A stretch of 62,377 nt of DNA, from the NCBI GenBank assembly GCA_050249835.1, contig JBFWPT010000019.1, positions 1 through 62,377 on the forward strand, read 5' to 3'. Of the stretch, positions 1-7,560 are shown one piece after another. Below the pieces are notes generated by a model. That model had not been told where the DNA came from. It ran no database searches and saw only the letters and a program-made list of their open reading frames with translations. A program made the translations under genes and the position numbers. Each line of letters begins with the position of its first letter. Position 1 is the first letter of the stretch. The DNA is from Miltoncostaea sp050249835. Lineage in GTDB: Bacteria; Actinomycetota; Thermoleophilia; Miltoncostaeales; Miltoncostaeaceae.

Positions 1-2
1 GC

Positions 3-689
3 CACAACCAGCCCGTCCGCGGGGTGCTCGTCGCCCTGGAGCTGCGCGACGAGGTGCTGGGGGAGGCCCGGGAGCTGGGCTGCGACGCGGTGGTGACCCA
101 CCACCCGCCGATCTTCCCGTCGCTCGCAGCGCTCACCGATTCCGGCACGGCCAGCGAGCTCGTCCTGCGCGCCGCCGAGGACCACGTGGCGATCGTCGCC
201 GCCCACACGAACCTCGACTCCGCCCACGGCGGCCTCAACGACATCATGTGCGAGGTGCTCGGCATCGGGCCGGCCGAGCCGCTGCGGCCGAGCCCCGCCG
301 ACCCGTCCGCCGGCCTGGGGCGCATCGGCGCCGTGCGCCCCGTCACCCTCGACGGCCTCGTCCAGCGCGTCGCGACCACCTTCGGGGGGAACGTGACCTA
401 CGCCGGCGACCCCTGGACGCGGCTGGAGCGCGTCGCCTGCTGCACCGGCTCCGGCGCCTCGATGATCGGCGACGCCCGTGACGGCGGCGCCGACGCCTTC
501 GTCACGAGCGACCTGAAGTACCACGACGCCGACCGCGCCGGGGACCTCCCGCTCGTGCACCTCTCCCACGCCCGGGCCGAGCGGCTCGCGATGAAGCGCT
601 GGACCAAGACCCTCGAGCGCGCCCTGGCGTCCGAGGGCGTCGAGGTCCGCTTCGCCCAGGCGGACACCGACCCCTGGCAGACCGCCTGA
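3..689 (+). CDS. NIF3-like dinuclear metal centre protein (5' partial)
   Basis: The reading frame is open from the window edge, so the N-terminus lies outside the window; the first in-frame GTG at 24 is probably internal. The family (NIF3/YbgI/YqfO) forms toroidal hexamers with a dinuclear metal site and is often annotated as GTP cyclohydrolase I type 2-like, but its function is unsettled. Visible hallmarks are THHPPIF, the metal-binding histidines early in the protein, AHTNLDSAHGGLND in the middle, and the C-terminal half with TSDLKYHDA and HLSHARAE. The frame ends 67 bases before tRNA-Gly on the same strand. It belongs to the chromosome, not to the elements that follow. Confidence 0.9.
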   Translation, partial: HNQPVRGVLVALELRDEVLGEARELGCDAVVTHHPPIFPSLAALTDSGTASELVLRAAEDHVAIVAAHTNLDSAHGGLNDIMCEVLGIGPAEPLRPSPADPSAGLGRIGAVRPVTLDGLVQRVATTFGGNVTYAGDPWTRLERVACCTGSGASMIGDARDGGADAFVTSDLKYHDADRAGDLPLVHLSHARAERLAMKRWTKTLERALASEGVEVRFAQADTDPWQTA

Positions 690-756
690 CGGACGGCCCC
701 CGGCGCGCCCCGGCCGCCGGACGCCCCGCCGCCGGGTGGTACACTCCCGCGACCTC

Positions 757-830
757 GCGGATGTAGCTCAGTTGGCTAGAGCGTCTGCTTGCCATGCAGA
801 AGGTCGTGGGTTCGAGTCCCATCATCCGCT
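757..830 (+). tRNA. tRNA-Gly (anticodon GCC), integration target
   Basis: The acceptor stem GCGGATG (757-763) pairs with CATCCGC (823-829), followed by discriminator T830. The anticodon arm reads TCTGC-TTGCCAT-GCAGA, giving anticodon GCC, and the T arm contains GGGTTCGAGTCCC. CCA is not encoded. From 788 to 831 the tRNA 3' part is identical to copies at 10590 and 20450, so this gene is the attachment site of two tandem elements and has been kept complete at the left junction. Confidence 0.97.
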
Positions 831-831
831 C
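788..831 (+). repeat. att copy 1 (attL of element 1), 44 bp
   Basis: The repeat starts in the anticodon loop of tRNA-Gly (CTTGCCATGCAG...) and runs through the 3' end of the tRNA to ATCCGCTC. Copies at 10590-10633 and 20450-20493 are identical over 44 bases and diverge outside. Confidence 0.93.
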
Positions 832-836
832 TTTGG

Positions 837-862
837 AAAGCCCCCGCAAAACGGGGGCTTTT
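837..862 (+). terminator. Hairpin terminator just inside element 1
   Basis: A 10-bp perfect stem, AAAGCCCCCG with CGGGGGCTTT, has a CAAAA loop and ends in a T run. It lies 6 bases after the att repeat. Because the native sequence downstream of the tRNA should now be at 20494 onward, this terminator is element-borne and replaces the tRNA's own. Confidence 0.85.
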
Positions 863-868
863 CTCGTT

Positions 869-2014
869 CTAGCGGGCATCAAGATCGAGGCCCATCTGGC
901 GTTCACCGAACGTACGCCGAACACGCCGCGCGTTGGATGCCTCCAGGACATGGGCCTCCACGCGGGCCGCCTCCAGGCGCCGGGCGCCCTTGTAGAGATG
1001 GCCGTAGCGCCGCAGGACGAGGGCGCCGCCGTCGGAGTGGCCCATCTGCTCGGCGATCACCTTGACGTGGCAGCCAGCGGCGATCATCAGCGACGCGCCC
1101 GTATGGCGCAGGTCGTGGAAGGTCAGCTCGGGGATCCCCGCCGAGCGCGCGGCCGGCTTGAAGACTCGATCCATGAAGTTGTCGCCATCGAACGGCCGGC
1201 CGGATCGGGTGGGGAACAGATAGCCGTCTTGGTTGGGGGTCCGTGCGAGCTGCTGCTCACGGAGCAACCTGATCACCAGCGGGCCGAGGTCGACCGACCG
1301 CCGGCCCGCGCGCGTCTTCGGGGCGACGTGCTCGCCCTCTTGCCGCTGGCCGAGCACCGCGATCGACCCGTTCTCCAGATCGACGTCCGCCTCCCGCAAG
1401 CCGAGCAGCTCCCCGCGGCGCAGCATGGTCAGAATCGCGACGGGGACGATGCGCGCGACGTACTCGGGCATCCACGAGCGCATCTCCTCGCCCTCTTCCC
1501 AGGTGAGGAAGCGAGGCTCACGCTCGTCCACGCGGGCGACGCGCACGCGGTGCACGGCGGCGTCGACGTTCTGGCCGCGGTCCTCGCTGTCCCGCAGGAT
1601 CCTCTTGAGCAGGGAGAGGGTCATCTCCGCCCGCCGCGGAGCGCGCGCCGCGATGTCGGTGATCAGATCCTCGACCATCGAGCGGCTGATCCGCTCGACC
1701 GGGACCGGGTTCAACGGCGCGAGGTGGCGCAGGCAGTCCTCGGCGACACGGACCGTCTTGGGGCGCGGCCGCACGCGTCCCGCCGCGCCGACCTTGAAGC
1801 GCCGCAGCCAGGCCGCGGCCACCTCGTCGAAGCGCTCGGGCGGCGCGCGGAAGAGGATGCCGGCTTGACGCCGGCGCTCGACGTCGATCTTGAAGGCGCG
1901 AGCGTCCCTGTGGGCCGTGAAGGCCTTGGAGTGCTGGCCACCCCGCTCGTCGCGGTAGCGGACTTCGTAGCGCCGCTCTCCCTTGGCCGTCCGCAGAGTA
2001 TGGATCGAGGCCAT
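869..2014 (-). CDS. Tyrosine recombinase (integrase) of element 1
   Basis: This 381-residue site-specific recombinase should integrate and excise element 1 at tRNA-Gly. It has an N-terminal arm-binding-type domain (about 1-60, KGERRYEVRYRD), a SAM-like core-binding domain (about 65-165) and a C-terminal catalytic domain with the signature residues: Arg in MLRRGELLGL, HDLRHTG, GHSDGG and the Tyr nucleophile in RRYGHLY. Start is ATG at 2014, 8 bases after the excisionase-like gene, with which it probably forms an operon. The gene ends 38 bases from the att repeat, typical of tRNA-targeting integrases. It closely resembles the element 2 integrase, but the N-terminal strand region and the extreme C-terminus differ. 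Confidence 0.96.
   Translation of the reverse strand: MASIHTLRTAKGERRYEVRYRDERGGQHSKAFTAHRDARAFKIDVERRRQAGILFRAPPERFDEVAAAWLRRFKVGAAGRVRPRPKTVRVAEDCLRHLAPLNPVPVERISRSMVEDLITDIAARAPRRAEMTLSLLKRILRDSEDRGQNVDAAVHRVRVARVDEREPRFLTWEEGEEMRSWMPEYVARIVPVAILTMLRRGELLGLREADVDLENGSIAVLGQRQEGEHVAPKTRAGRRSVDLGPLVIRLLREQQLARTPNQDGYLFPTRSGRPFDGDNFMDRVFKPAARSAGIPELTFHDLRHTGASLMIAAGCHVKVIAEQMGHSDGGALVLRRYGHLYKGARRLEAARVEAHVLEASNARRVRRTFGERQMGLDLDAR
904..924. repeat. Candidate integrase arm site, left end of element 1
   Basis: CACCGAAC, four bases, GCCGAACAC: two CCGAAC copies 11 bp apart (one helical turn). The same 21-bp arrangement, differing only in the middle four bases, is at 10451-10471 near the other end. 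It lies 73 bp inside the att repeat, within the 3' end of the integrase gene. Confidence 0.7.
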
Positions 2015-2021
2015 GACCGCC

Positions 2022-2225
2022 TCAGGCGGCCCGGGACGCGGAACCGTCGACCCGTCGGCTCTCCAACCAGCGCACTACCTCCCCCTGCTCGAACAAGCGC
2101 CGCCCCTCGATCTTGTAGGAGGGAAGCTCGCCCCGGGAGGCCAGGCGGTAGACCTTCTCGGGCTGACAGCGGAGCACGAGCGCAAGCTCGTCGGCGGTCA
2201 GGAAGGTGGGGAGGACGGTGGCCAT
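2022..2225 (-). CDS. Excisionase-like HTH protein, element 1
   Basis: A 67-residue protein made almost entirely of one MerR-like winged helix-turn-helix of the excisionase/AlpA type (LTADELALVL, YRLASRGELPSYKI, GRRLFEQGEVVRWL). Such proteins bend att DNA and direct a partner integrase toward excision. I chose ATG 2225 because the element 2 homologue aligns from the same MATxLPTFLTA; an ATG at 2246 is also possible and neither has a clear Shine-Dalgarno. It lies directly upstream of the integrase on the same strand. Confidence 0.82.
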   Translation of the reverse strand: MATVLPTFLTADELALVLRCQPEKVYRLASRGELPSYKIEGRRLFEQGEVVRWLESRRVDGSASRAA

Positions 2226-2256
2226 GAGAATCGAAGGAATACGCATCGTAAATGAG

Positions 2257-2267
2257 GAGATCATCTC
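2257..2267. promoter_or_regulatory. Candidate operator between divergent xis and XRE genes, element 1
   Basis: GAGATCATCTC is a perfect 5-bp inverted repeat around one base, within the AT-richer 74-base gap separating the divergent excisionase-like and XRE genes. The equivalent gap in element 2 has a different palindrome, which fits regulator-specific operators. Confidence 0.45.
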
Positions 2268-2299
2268 AAACAAGGAATAGCGGGTAGGCTGGCTAGGCG

Positions 2300-3052
2300 A
2301 TGACTGCAGGAGAGCTGATCCGAAGCGCGCGCTCGCGCGCCGCCCTCGCCCAACACGAGCTGGCCGACCTCCTCGGCGTGCCCCGCACGCAGATCGGACG
2401 GTGGGAGAACGGCGACGTCGAGCCCGCCTTCGCCACCGTGCGCCGGGCGCTTCGCGCCTGCGGCTTCGACCTCTCGACGGCGCTCGTCCCATACGACCCC
2501 GACGCCCCGCAGGTCACGCGCCTGGTCGAGCTGTTGCGCCTCACCCACAAGGAGCGCCTCGACCAGGCGATGCTGCGCGGCGCCCACCGCCGCCTGGGCT
2601 ACACCTACGACCCCTACACGGTGCTCGCCCAGCTCGACGAGGCGGCCGTCCAGTACATCCTCGTTGGCGCGCTCGCCCGCGTCCTGCAAGGCGCCGATGA
2701 GATTCCTGAGGACTTCGACCTCGCGGTCCCGAAGGGGAGCCGCCCGGCCGCCGACGAGGCCATCCTTAGCATCGCGATGCGAGCGCCGCCCGGCGTCCAG
2801 CCTGGCGGCGACGCGTGGCTGTACTGGTACCGGCTGGGGAACATCACGATCCGCGAGCTGCCGGCCGGGACCAAGGGCCACCGCGACCTCCGCCGCCGCG
2901 CCGAGCGCGTCCACCTCGGCGGCGGCCTCCGACCGTGGGTCGCCTCACCGGGCGATCTGGTTCGGATGATGGAGGCGCGTGGACGACCTGAGGACGCCGA
3001 GGAGCTGGAGGCGATGCGGCGGGTGGTCGAGCTGGACCGAGGCTCAGGGTGA
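2300..3052 (+). CDS. XRE regulator fused to a degenerate nucleotidyltransferase-like domain
   Basis: A 250-residue protein with two parts. Residues 1-70 are a Cro/C1-type helix-turn-helix (AQHELADLLGVPRTQIGRWE). Residues about 95-250 resemble the nucleotidyltransferase-fold domain of MNT/AbiEii-type systems (YILVGALARVLQGADEIPEDFDLAV), but the usual GSxAxGxxxxxSDxD active site is not intact: only DFDLAV resembles the acidic part. In element 2 the same two parts are separate overlapping genes (12094 and 12384), so this is a natural fusion. I infer a regulator of element maintenance or of the divergent xis-int genes, possibly with toxin-antitoxin ancestry; catalytic activity is doubtful. Confidence 0.75.
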   Translation: MTAGELIRSARSRAALAQHELADLLGVPRTQIGRWENGDVEPAFATVRRALRACGFDLSTALVPYDPDAPQVTRLVELLRLTHKERLDQAMLRGAHRRLGYTYDPYTVLAQLDEAAVQYILVGALARVLQGADEIPEDFDLAVPKGSRPAADEAILSIAMRAPPGVQPGGDAWLYWYRLGNITIRELPAGTKGHRDLRRRAERVHLGGGLRPWVASPGDLVRMMEARGRPEDAEELEAMRRVVELDRGSG

Positions 3053-3336
3053 GCTGCCCGCGGGTCGATCGGGCTCGGGACGCCTTGACCTCGAGGATGC
3101 GCGACGGCGCCACGGCTTGCGGGTGTCCACCGCGTCCTGCGATCGGCTAGCGACCACGGAAGTGGTTGGCTCACAGATGGGTGAGTGCTGAGGCGGAGGC
3201 AGGTCGCCGGTTCGGCTGGTCTGATCTGAGGCGGGCGTACGAGCCTGGAGGCGTACTCGCGGTCTCGGAGGGGCGGCGTGCCGCGGGCCACAGAATGCGT
3301 TGCGTCGGCGCCCACAGCATCGAGTAGATTGCCGTC

Positions 3337-3981
3337 ATGAAATGGACCGATCTGATGGACCCGACAACTCTCCTGAAGGAGATCTTCGGGGCCTTCGACG
3401 CGTATCGAGGCGTTCGCTTGGTCGCGCTCGGGGAGAGCCAGGTTGGGAAAACGACCTTTTGGCACTACGCCCGCCACAACAGTCCTCCCAAGAAGGAGTA
3501 CGGAAGCACGCAGACCATCGAGGATCTCGGGAAGTTCGCGGTGCACGACATCACGGTCGGCTACGTCGCCCAGCGGGTCCGGGCATTCGATGTGCCCGGG
3601 CAGCTTCGGGACACGTGGGGCGATGCACTAAAGGCGGCGAATCCACACGGCATCCTCTTCATGTGTGATCACTCCTCTGGGGAGGGAAGAGAGGCCGATC
3701 CCGGGCGACTCCGCGCGCACCGCGAAGCCTTCAACCATGTCCACGACCTGATCGGCGAGCTCCCGCTGCCCGCCCTGGAGCGTGTGGCGATCGTAGTCAA
3801 CAAAGCAGATCTGTGGCGGAGCGCATATACACGTCAAGCTCTCCTGCGTGAGGCAGGTCTGGCAACCCTGTATCCAGCGCTGCAAGCCGAGAGAGGAGGC
3901 CTTGGCGTGGCGGTCCGTGAGATGAGCGCTTTGTATGGTGACAACGTGCGGTCCGTTCTCTCCTTCCTGAGCGGCAAGTAG
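3337..3981 (+). CDS. Small Ras-like GTPase, element 1 cargo
   Basis: A 214-residue P-loop GTPase. G1 is GESQVGKTT (about residues 32-40), G3 is DVPGQ and G4 is NKAD, in the right order for the translation-factor/Ras class. No membrane helix or extra domain is seen. GTP binding is well supported; the partner is unknown. It is followed after 21 bases by an unrelated reading frame on the same strand, and the pair may be an operon. Codon use is less GC-biased than in the element backbone, suggesting recent acquisition. The 284 bases before it contain no gene that I can support. Confidence 0.82.
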   Translation: MKWTDLMDPTTLLKEIFGAFDAYRGVRLVALGESQVGKTTFWHYARHNSPPKKEYGSTQTIEDLGKFAVHDITVGYVAQRVRAFDVPGQLRDTWGDALKAANPHGILFMCDHSSGEGREADPGRLRAHREAFNHVHDLIGELPLPALERVAIVVNKADLWRSAYTRQALLREAGLATLYPALQAERGGLGVAVREMSALYGDNVRSVLSFLSGK

Positions 3982-4002
3982 ATCGATGCTGGTGGATGCC
4001 GC

Positions 4003-4563
4003 GTGTATCTAGAGCACGATCTCACCGTCCCAGCCGACCGAGCCTACTGGACCTTTCTCGAAACGACCCTGCCGGCGATGAACCTGCCGGTGGCACTCCA
4101 TCTCCGAGGCCTCCGGATGCCGATCGCATATCGCCTTGTCGCCGAGCGCTTGGACACGAACCCAGCGCACACGAACCACCTAGTCTTGCAGTGCCAGCTC
4201 ATCACCTCGCCTGTGTCGAGACTTAAGGTGGGTGGCGCGATGCACGTGGCCTTCGCTCAGGTCGAACTCCATCCCAGCCCCGAATCGCGTATCGCGATTG
4301 ACCTCGGACACGAAGACGCCTACGGCGGCGAGCTATTCAACGCGTTCATGGGCAGCATCCCGAGGCCGCTTTGGTGGTGGATGCGTAAGGGAAACACGTT
4401 GGTTCGATGGGAACTGAGGGTCGCTGATGAGCGGATCGTCTGGCAGGCCAACTGGGAAAAGAAAGAGGAGGCCTTCCGCGAGATAGGGCGGCGCCTCCTT
4501 GGAGCCTGGAGCGATGCCGCCGCCTCGCGCCTCGAAAAGGACTTGCTCGTCTTTCACCGCTAG
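4003..4563 (+). CDS. Unknown protein following the GTPase
   Basis: A 186-residue frame from GTG 4003 that I do not recognise. It is soluble-looking, with a Trp-rich stretch RPLWWWMRKGN near residue 125 and a conserved-looking LRVADERIVWQANW near 145. No signal peptide or membrane helix is seen. Position 21 bases after the GTPase on the same strand suggests they work together, perhaps as a GTPase partner or effector; that is inference from context only. Confidence 0.55.
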   Translation: MYLEHDLTVPADRAYWTFLETTLPAMNLPVALHLRGLRMPIAYRLVAERLDTNPAHTNHLVLQCQLITSPVSRLKVGGAMHVAFAQVELHPSPESRIAIDLGHEDAYGGELFNAFMGSIPRPLWWWMRKGNTLVRWELRVADERIVWQANWEKKEEAFREIGRRLLGAWSDAAASRLEKDLLVFHR

Positions 4564-4630
4564 CTAGCGTGGATCCTCAGGCGAACTCTTCGCGATCACC
4601 TACCCCGGCGAACGCGGGACGGAGTCTGGC

Positions 4631-5608
4631 TCAAGCGGCAGACGCGTCGCTGCTTGGCTGAGACGACGCGGTCCTCGTGGCCATCGCGGCGAGCATTTGG
4701 AAGAGAGGTTCCTCCCACTGCCCGACACCGACGGTCACCATGATGTCCTTCGCGTACCTCATGCGCGGAATCAAGTTCGAGGGCATCGTAAAGTCAAAGC
4801 GTCCCTGATCTGTCTCGAGGCAGATCCACGGCATGCCGATGGTGCTCCGGCGGGTCACGCTGCGGATCTCGCTGGTCCGCAGGATGATCGAGGAAGGATT
4901 CGCAAGTGGCTTTCGCAGCGCCTCGCGTTCCGACGTCGTCATCGAAGACCACGCGCGCTTAGCGGCAGGCATAAGGCCGAAGCGCTTGGAATGGCGATAC
5001 ATCTCGATCGCTGCGGGCAGAGCTTCGGCGACAGGCAGCAGTTCGCTCGACGAGAGGCGGGACTCCGTCAGGAAGGCGACGTACTCATCCCAGACGAAAA
5101 TCTGCCCGAGTGGCATCCTGACCACCGCTAGGTTCGCCCCTACCGAGGTCCCCTTCAACTGCCGGGCTCGGTCGGAGTTCATCGCGTGGGCCATCGCCTT
5201 GCGACGCGGAGCCGGCATCTGGTCGGTTCCCCAGAGGTAGCGAATCAGTCCCTCCAGGTGCGGCGAGTAGGTGCGGGACGAACCGGAGCCAGCGCCAGCC
5301 GCCGAAGCGCCTGCTGCGTCCGTGGCTCGTGATTCGTCTCTTGCTCTTGCAGTTGCGCCAACGGGGTCGCCAACCCCGTCGGATGGCTCGGCCGCTGAAC
5401 CCTGGGCGACGGCGAGCGCCTCGACCTTTTTCTTCTCGTGGTTCTGGACGTAGAGCCCCATGCCCAATGCACCGAACGCGAAGATCAGCCAACCCCCATT
5501 TTCCGCGAACCCCAAGACCACGAACAGAAGCGCGGCGGCGAAGAACAAGACCACCCCACGGGTAAGGGGGGGCCTGGCCGAAGGACGCTGTCGGGGTGCT
5601 TGGCTCAC
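4631..5608 (-). CDS. Unknown membrane protein, element 1 cargo
   Basis: A 325-residue protein starting at GTG 5608, overlapping the stop of the upstream gene (GTGA arrangement). Two hydrophobic helices near the N-terminus (GVVLFFAAALLFVVLGFA and WLIFAFGALGMGLYV, about residues 18-55) are followed by an Ala-rich linker and a soluble domain of about 200 residues, which should face the cytoplasm. I recognise no family; the C-terminal half (IILRTSEIRSVTRRST, ETDQGRFDF) resembles a PH-like or regulatory beta-rich fold only loosely. Translational coupling with the upstream gene indicates a joint function. Confidence 0.6.
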   Translation of the reverse strand: MSQAPRQRPSARPPLTRGVVLFFAAALLFVVLGFAENGGWLIFAFGALGMGLYVQNHEKKKVEALAVAQGSAAEPSDGVGDPVGATARARDESRATDAAGASAAGAGSGSSRTYSPHLEGLIRYLWGTDQMPAPRRKAMAHAMNSDRARQLKGTSVGANLAVVRMPLGQIFVWDEYVAFLTESRLSSSELLPVAEALPAAIEMYRHSKRFGLMPAAKRAWSSMTTSEREALRKPLANPSSIILRTSEIRSVTRRSTIGMPWICLETDQGRFDFTMPSNLIPRMRYAKDIMVTVGVGQWEEPLFQMLAAMATRTASSQPSSDASAA

Positions 5609-6102
5609 GTGTACTTCTTGGCCCGAGAAAGCGCAGCCTCGGCGGCTCGCTGAATACTTGCGTCGTGAATCGCCTGCCGATCGGCGTCCTGAATCGCTCT
5701 CGATGCGGCGTTGCGGTCGGTGACCGAGTTCTCCTGATCGTGGACGGAGGATCTGATCTCGTCTCCGGCGATCTCGGCGCTTCCCGCGGCCTCCATGGCG
5801 GCCAGTTGCTCCGGGGTGGCGTTCCAGATTCCTTGGGCGATCTTGTGCCCGATGAGCGGATCATATTCCGTCGAGCCCCCAACGTCCTGCACCATCTTCG
5901 ACGCCTCGCCCATGTCCCGATCGATCTGGCCGAGCAACTGGCGGGTGCTCTCGGGCATCGGGACGGCGTCGAGGGGGGTCGGTTCCTTCGCCAATACATC
6001 CTCGGGGGCCATGCCGATGTCGGAGATGTCCCCGGGGGGCTTCGTCGCCCCAAGGTCGAACGCGTCCTCGAACCAATCACTGACTAAGTCAAAGAGCCCC
6101 AT
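5605..6102 (-). CDS. Unknown protein coupled to the membrane protein
   Basis: A 165-residue frame from ATG 6102, preceded by an AAGGGG Shine-Dalgarno. It begins MGLFDLVSDWFEDAFDLG, a possible amphipathic or membrane-associating N-terminus, and continues as an acidic, Ala/Glu-rich, probably helical protein with no recognisable domain. Its stop codon overlaps the GTG of the following membrane-protein gene. No homologue comes to mind; function unknown. Confidence 0.55.
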   Translation of the reverse strand: MGLFDLVSDWFEDAFDLGATKPPGDISDIGMAPEDVLAKEPTPLDAVPMPESTRQLLGQIDRDMGEASKMVQDVGGSTEYDPLIGHKIAQGIWNATPEQLAAMEAAGSAEIAGDEIRSSVHDQENSVTDRNAASRAIQDADRQAIHDASIQRAAEAALSRAKKYT

Positions 6103-6488
6103 AGCCACCCCTTTCTGCTCATCAGCCGCGTGGATTAAGAATCTCATCCACACCGAGGGCGCTCAAGTCAAGGGCGATCGGAGATGTAACCGCCCCTCCC
6201 AATGGCTTCCCGCGCGTGGTGGACCGCAAGGGCGGCGTGACTCTCGAGTGAGGACAGCATGGAGTTGGGGACTTAGACCGCCCCCCGGGGGCAAGCCGCA
6301 GCTGGAGCGCTCGCGCAGCCTGCCGAGAAGCGCCTTGCCCTCGCTCCGCGCGCGCCCTGGCGCCCTCTCGGAAGGTGGCGGCTGCCTCTTCAGAGGGACG
6401 TCGTCGCGACCCCCGGCGGCCCGCGCGGCCACGACGTCCTCGACCTTGAAGGCAATCGGCTTCAAGAAGACTCCGCGGGCACAGACCA
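6103..6488. other. Gene-poor gap in element 1
   Basis: I find no convincing gene here. A minus-strand frame (about 6163-6530) contains FLKPIAFKVEDVVAAR, which could be a remnant, but its downstream part is Arg/Pro-rich and shadow-like. The stretch next to 6103 should hold the promoter of the minus-strand pair ending at 4631. Confidence 0.4.
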
Positions 6489-6923
6489 TCACCCCCTCCC
6501 GGTCGGATCGCCGACGTCGTTCGTGCGGATACCGAGCGATCGCCCGCTGTTCGCGAGACGGCGGTCCACGGTCCACAGCTCGGCCGGGAGGGCCTCGGCG
6601 AGCACGAGGTACGCCGCGTCGTACGCGGCCCGGGTGCGCTGTCGGTCGGCCATGCGCAGGAGCCGTCCCCCGGGCGGGTGTGGGTGAAGGGTGATTGCGA
6701 TCGCAGCGACGTCGCCGAGGCGGGAGATCGCTCGGGCCTCGCTGAGCTTCCCGTCGAAAACCATCCTCCTGAGACCGCTTTCGACCTCGTAGAACAAGAG
6801 GTGGGGTGCGTGAAGCTCCTCGCCGGAGGTGAGCCAGCCGGCGATCCTCGTGTCGATCTCCGGTGCCAACTCACCGCCCGACGCCAGCCGCACCAGCAGG
6901 CTGGCGTCCACGACGATCGCCAC
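6489..6923 (-). CDS. PIN-domain toxin (VapC family), element 1
   Basis: A 144-residue PIN-domain ribonuclease. The acidic residues expected for metal-dependent RNA cleavage are visible: Asp in MAIVVDAS, Glu in FYEVESGL, Asp in AAYDAAYL and Asp in TVDRRLA. VapC toxins typically cut tRNA or rRNA and are held inactive by the cognate VapB. The GTG start at 6923 shares one base with the stop codon of the upstream antitoxin gene. The pair probably stabilises the element. Confidence 0.9.
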   Translation of the reverse strand: MAIVVDASLLVRLASGGELAPEIDTRIAGWLTSGEELHAPHLLFYEVESGLRRMVFDGKLSEARAISRLGDVAAIAITLHPHPPGGRLLRMADRQRTRAAYDAAYLVLAEALPAELWTVDRRLANSGRSLGIRTNDVGDPTGRG

Positions 6924-7201
6924 TAATCGTCGAGGTCGGGAACGGCGCGCCGTTCGAGCTCGGCGCGGCTCGCGGAAAGCGCCGCCTCGATGTCGGCCTC
7001 GCTGATCTCGGGTGTCTCCGCCCGACTGGCGCGGAGGCGGGCCAGCGCCTCGAGGCTTCTCTGAGTGGCGTCCGGCTCGGGCAGCGCGCGAACGAGGTCA
7101 ACGATCACGGCGTCCGCGCCTACGCCGCGACGACGGCTCTCGGCACTAAGGCGCGCCTGCTCGTCCGGTCCGAAGTCGATGACGATGCGGCTGGTGGCCA
7201 T
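6923..7201 (-). CDS. VapB-like antitoxin, element 1
   Basis: A 92-residue protein immediately upstream of the PIN toxin, in the usual antitoxin-first order. The N-terminus (MATSRIVIDFGPDEQARLSAESRRRG) looks like a ribbon-helix-helix DNA-binding region, and the acidic C-terminus (EISEADIEAAL) like a toxin-binding tail. Overlap with the toxin gene implies coupled translation. Autoregulation is expected from the family but no operator was identified. Confidence 0.78.
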   Translation of the reverse strand: MATSRIVIDFGPDEQARLSAESRRRGVGADAVIVDLVRALPEPDATQRSLEALARLRASRAETPEISEADIEAALSASRAELERRAVPDLDD

Positions 7202-7240
7202 GTAGTGATTGTAAGCCGATGCGGGGCGTTCCTCACACCC

Positions 7241-7495
7241 TCAGGACGGTGGGCGTCGAACCGCGAGGAGGCGCAGCGCGTCTCTCACGACCTCAGCTTC
7301 GGGTAGATCGTCCAGGCTGACTCCGTGGGAGACCTTCAGCAGCTCGACCGAGACGAGGCGACCGTCGGCGTCGTAGTCGAGGGTGCGATCGCGGTCGAGA
7401 CGCACCGTGCGCGCTGAGGCGCCTGCTCCGAAGCCGGGGAAGTCGATCGTGACGGCGTCGACCGCTGGGTCGTACTCGACGCGAAGTGGCCTCAT
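7241..7495 (-). CDS. DUF2283 protein, element 1
   Basis: An 84-residue protein of the DUF2283 family (YDPAVDAVTIDF near the start, LDYDADGRLVSVELL in the middle). In element 2 the very similar protein at 17046-17300 follows an intact DUF4258 gene; DUF2283 is commonly the presumed antitoxin of DUF4258. Here the DUF4258 partner is reduced to a C-terminal scrap upstream, so this is probably an orphan antitoxin. Confidence 0.8.
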   Translation of the reverse strand: MRPLRVEYDPAVDAVTIDFPGFGAGASARTVRLDRDRTLDYDADGRLVSVELLKVSHGVSLDDLPEAEVVRDALRLLAVRRPPS

Positions 7496-7507
7496 GAGCG
7501 CAGCGAA

Positions 7508-7560
7508 TCAGGCCGAGAGATCGACGTCCAGGACTGCGCGGAGGCTCCCGTCATCGCGCC
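7508..7560 (-). pseudogene. C-terminal remnant of a DUF4258 gene
   Basis: The minus frame reads WRDDGSLRAVLDVDLSA then stop, 12 bases before the DUF2283 start. In element 2 the intact DUF4258 protein ends VIVTVLDFDRSD 13 bases before DUF2283. The rest of the gene, and the 52-base gap between it and the relaxase gene in element 2, are missing, so a deletion has joined the relaxase end to the last codons of this gene. Confidence 0.45.
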
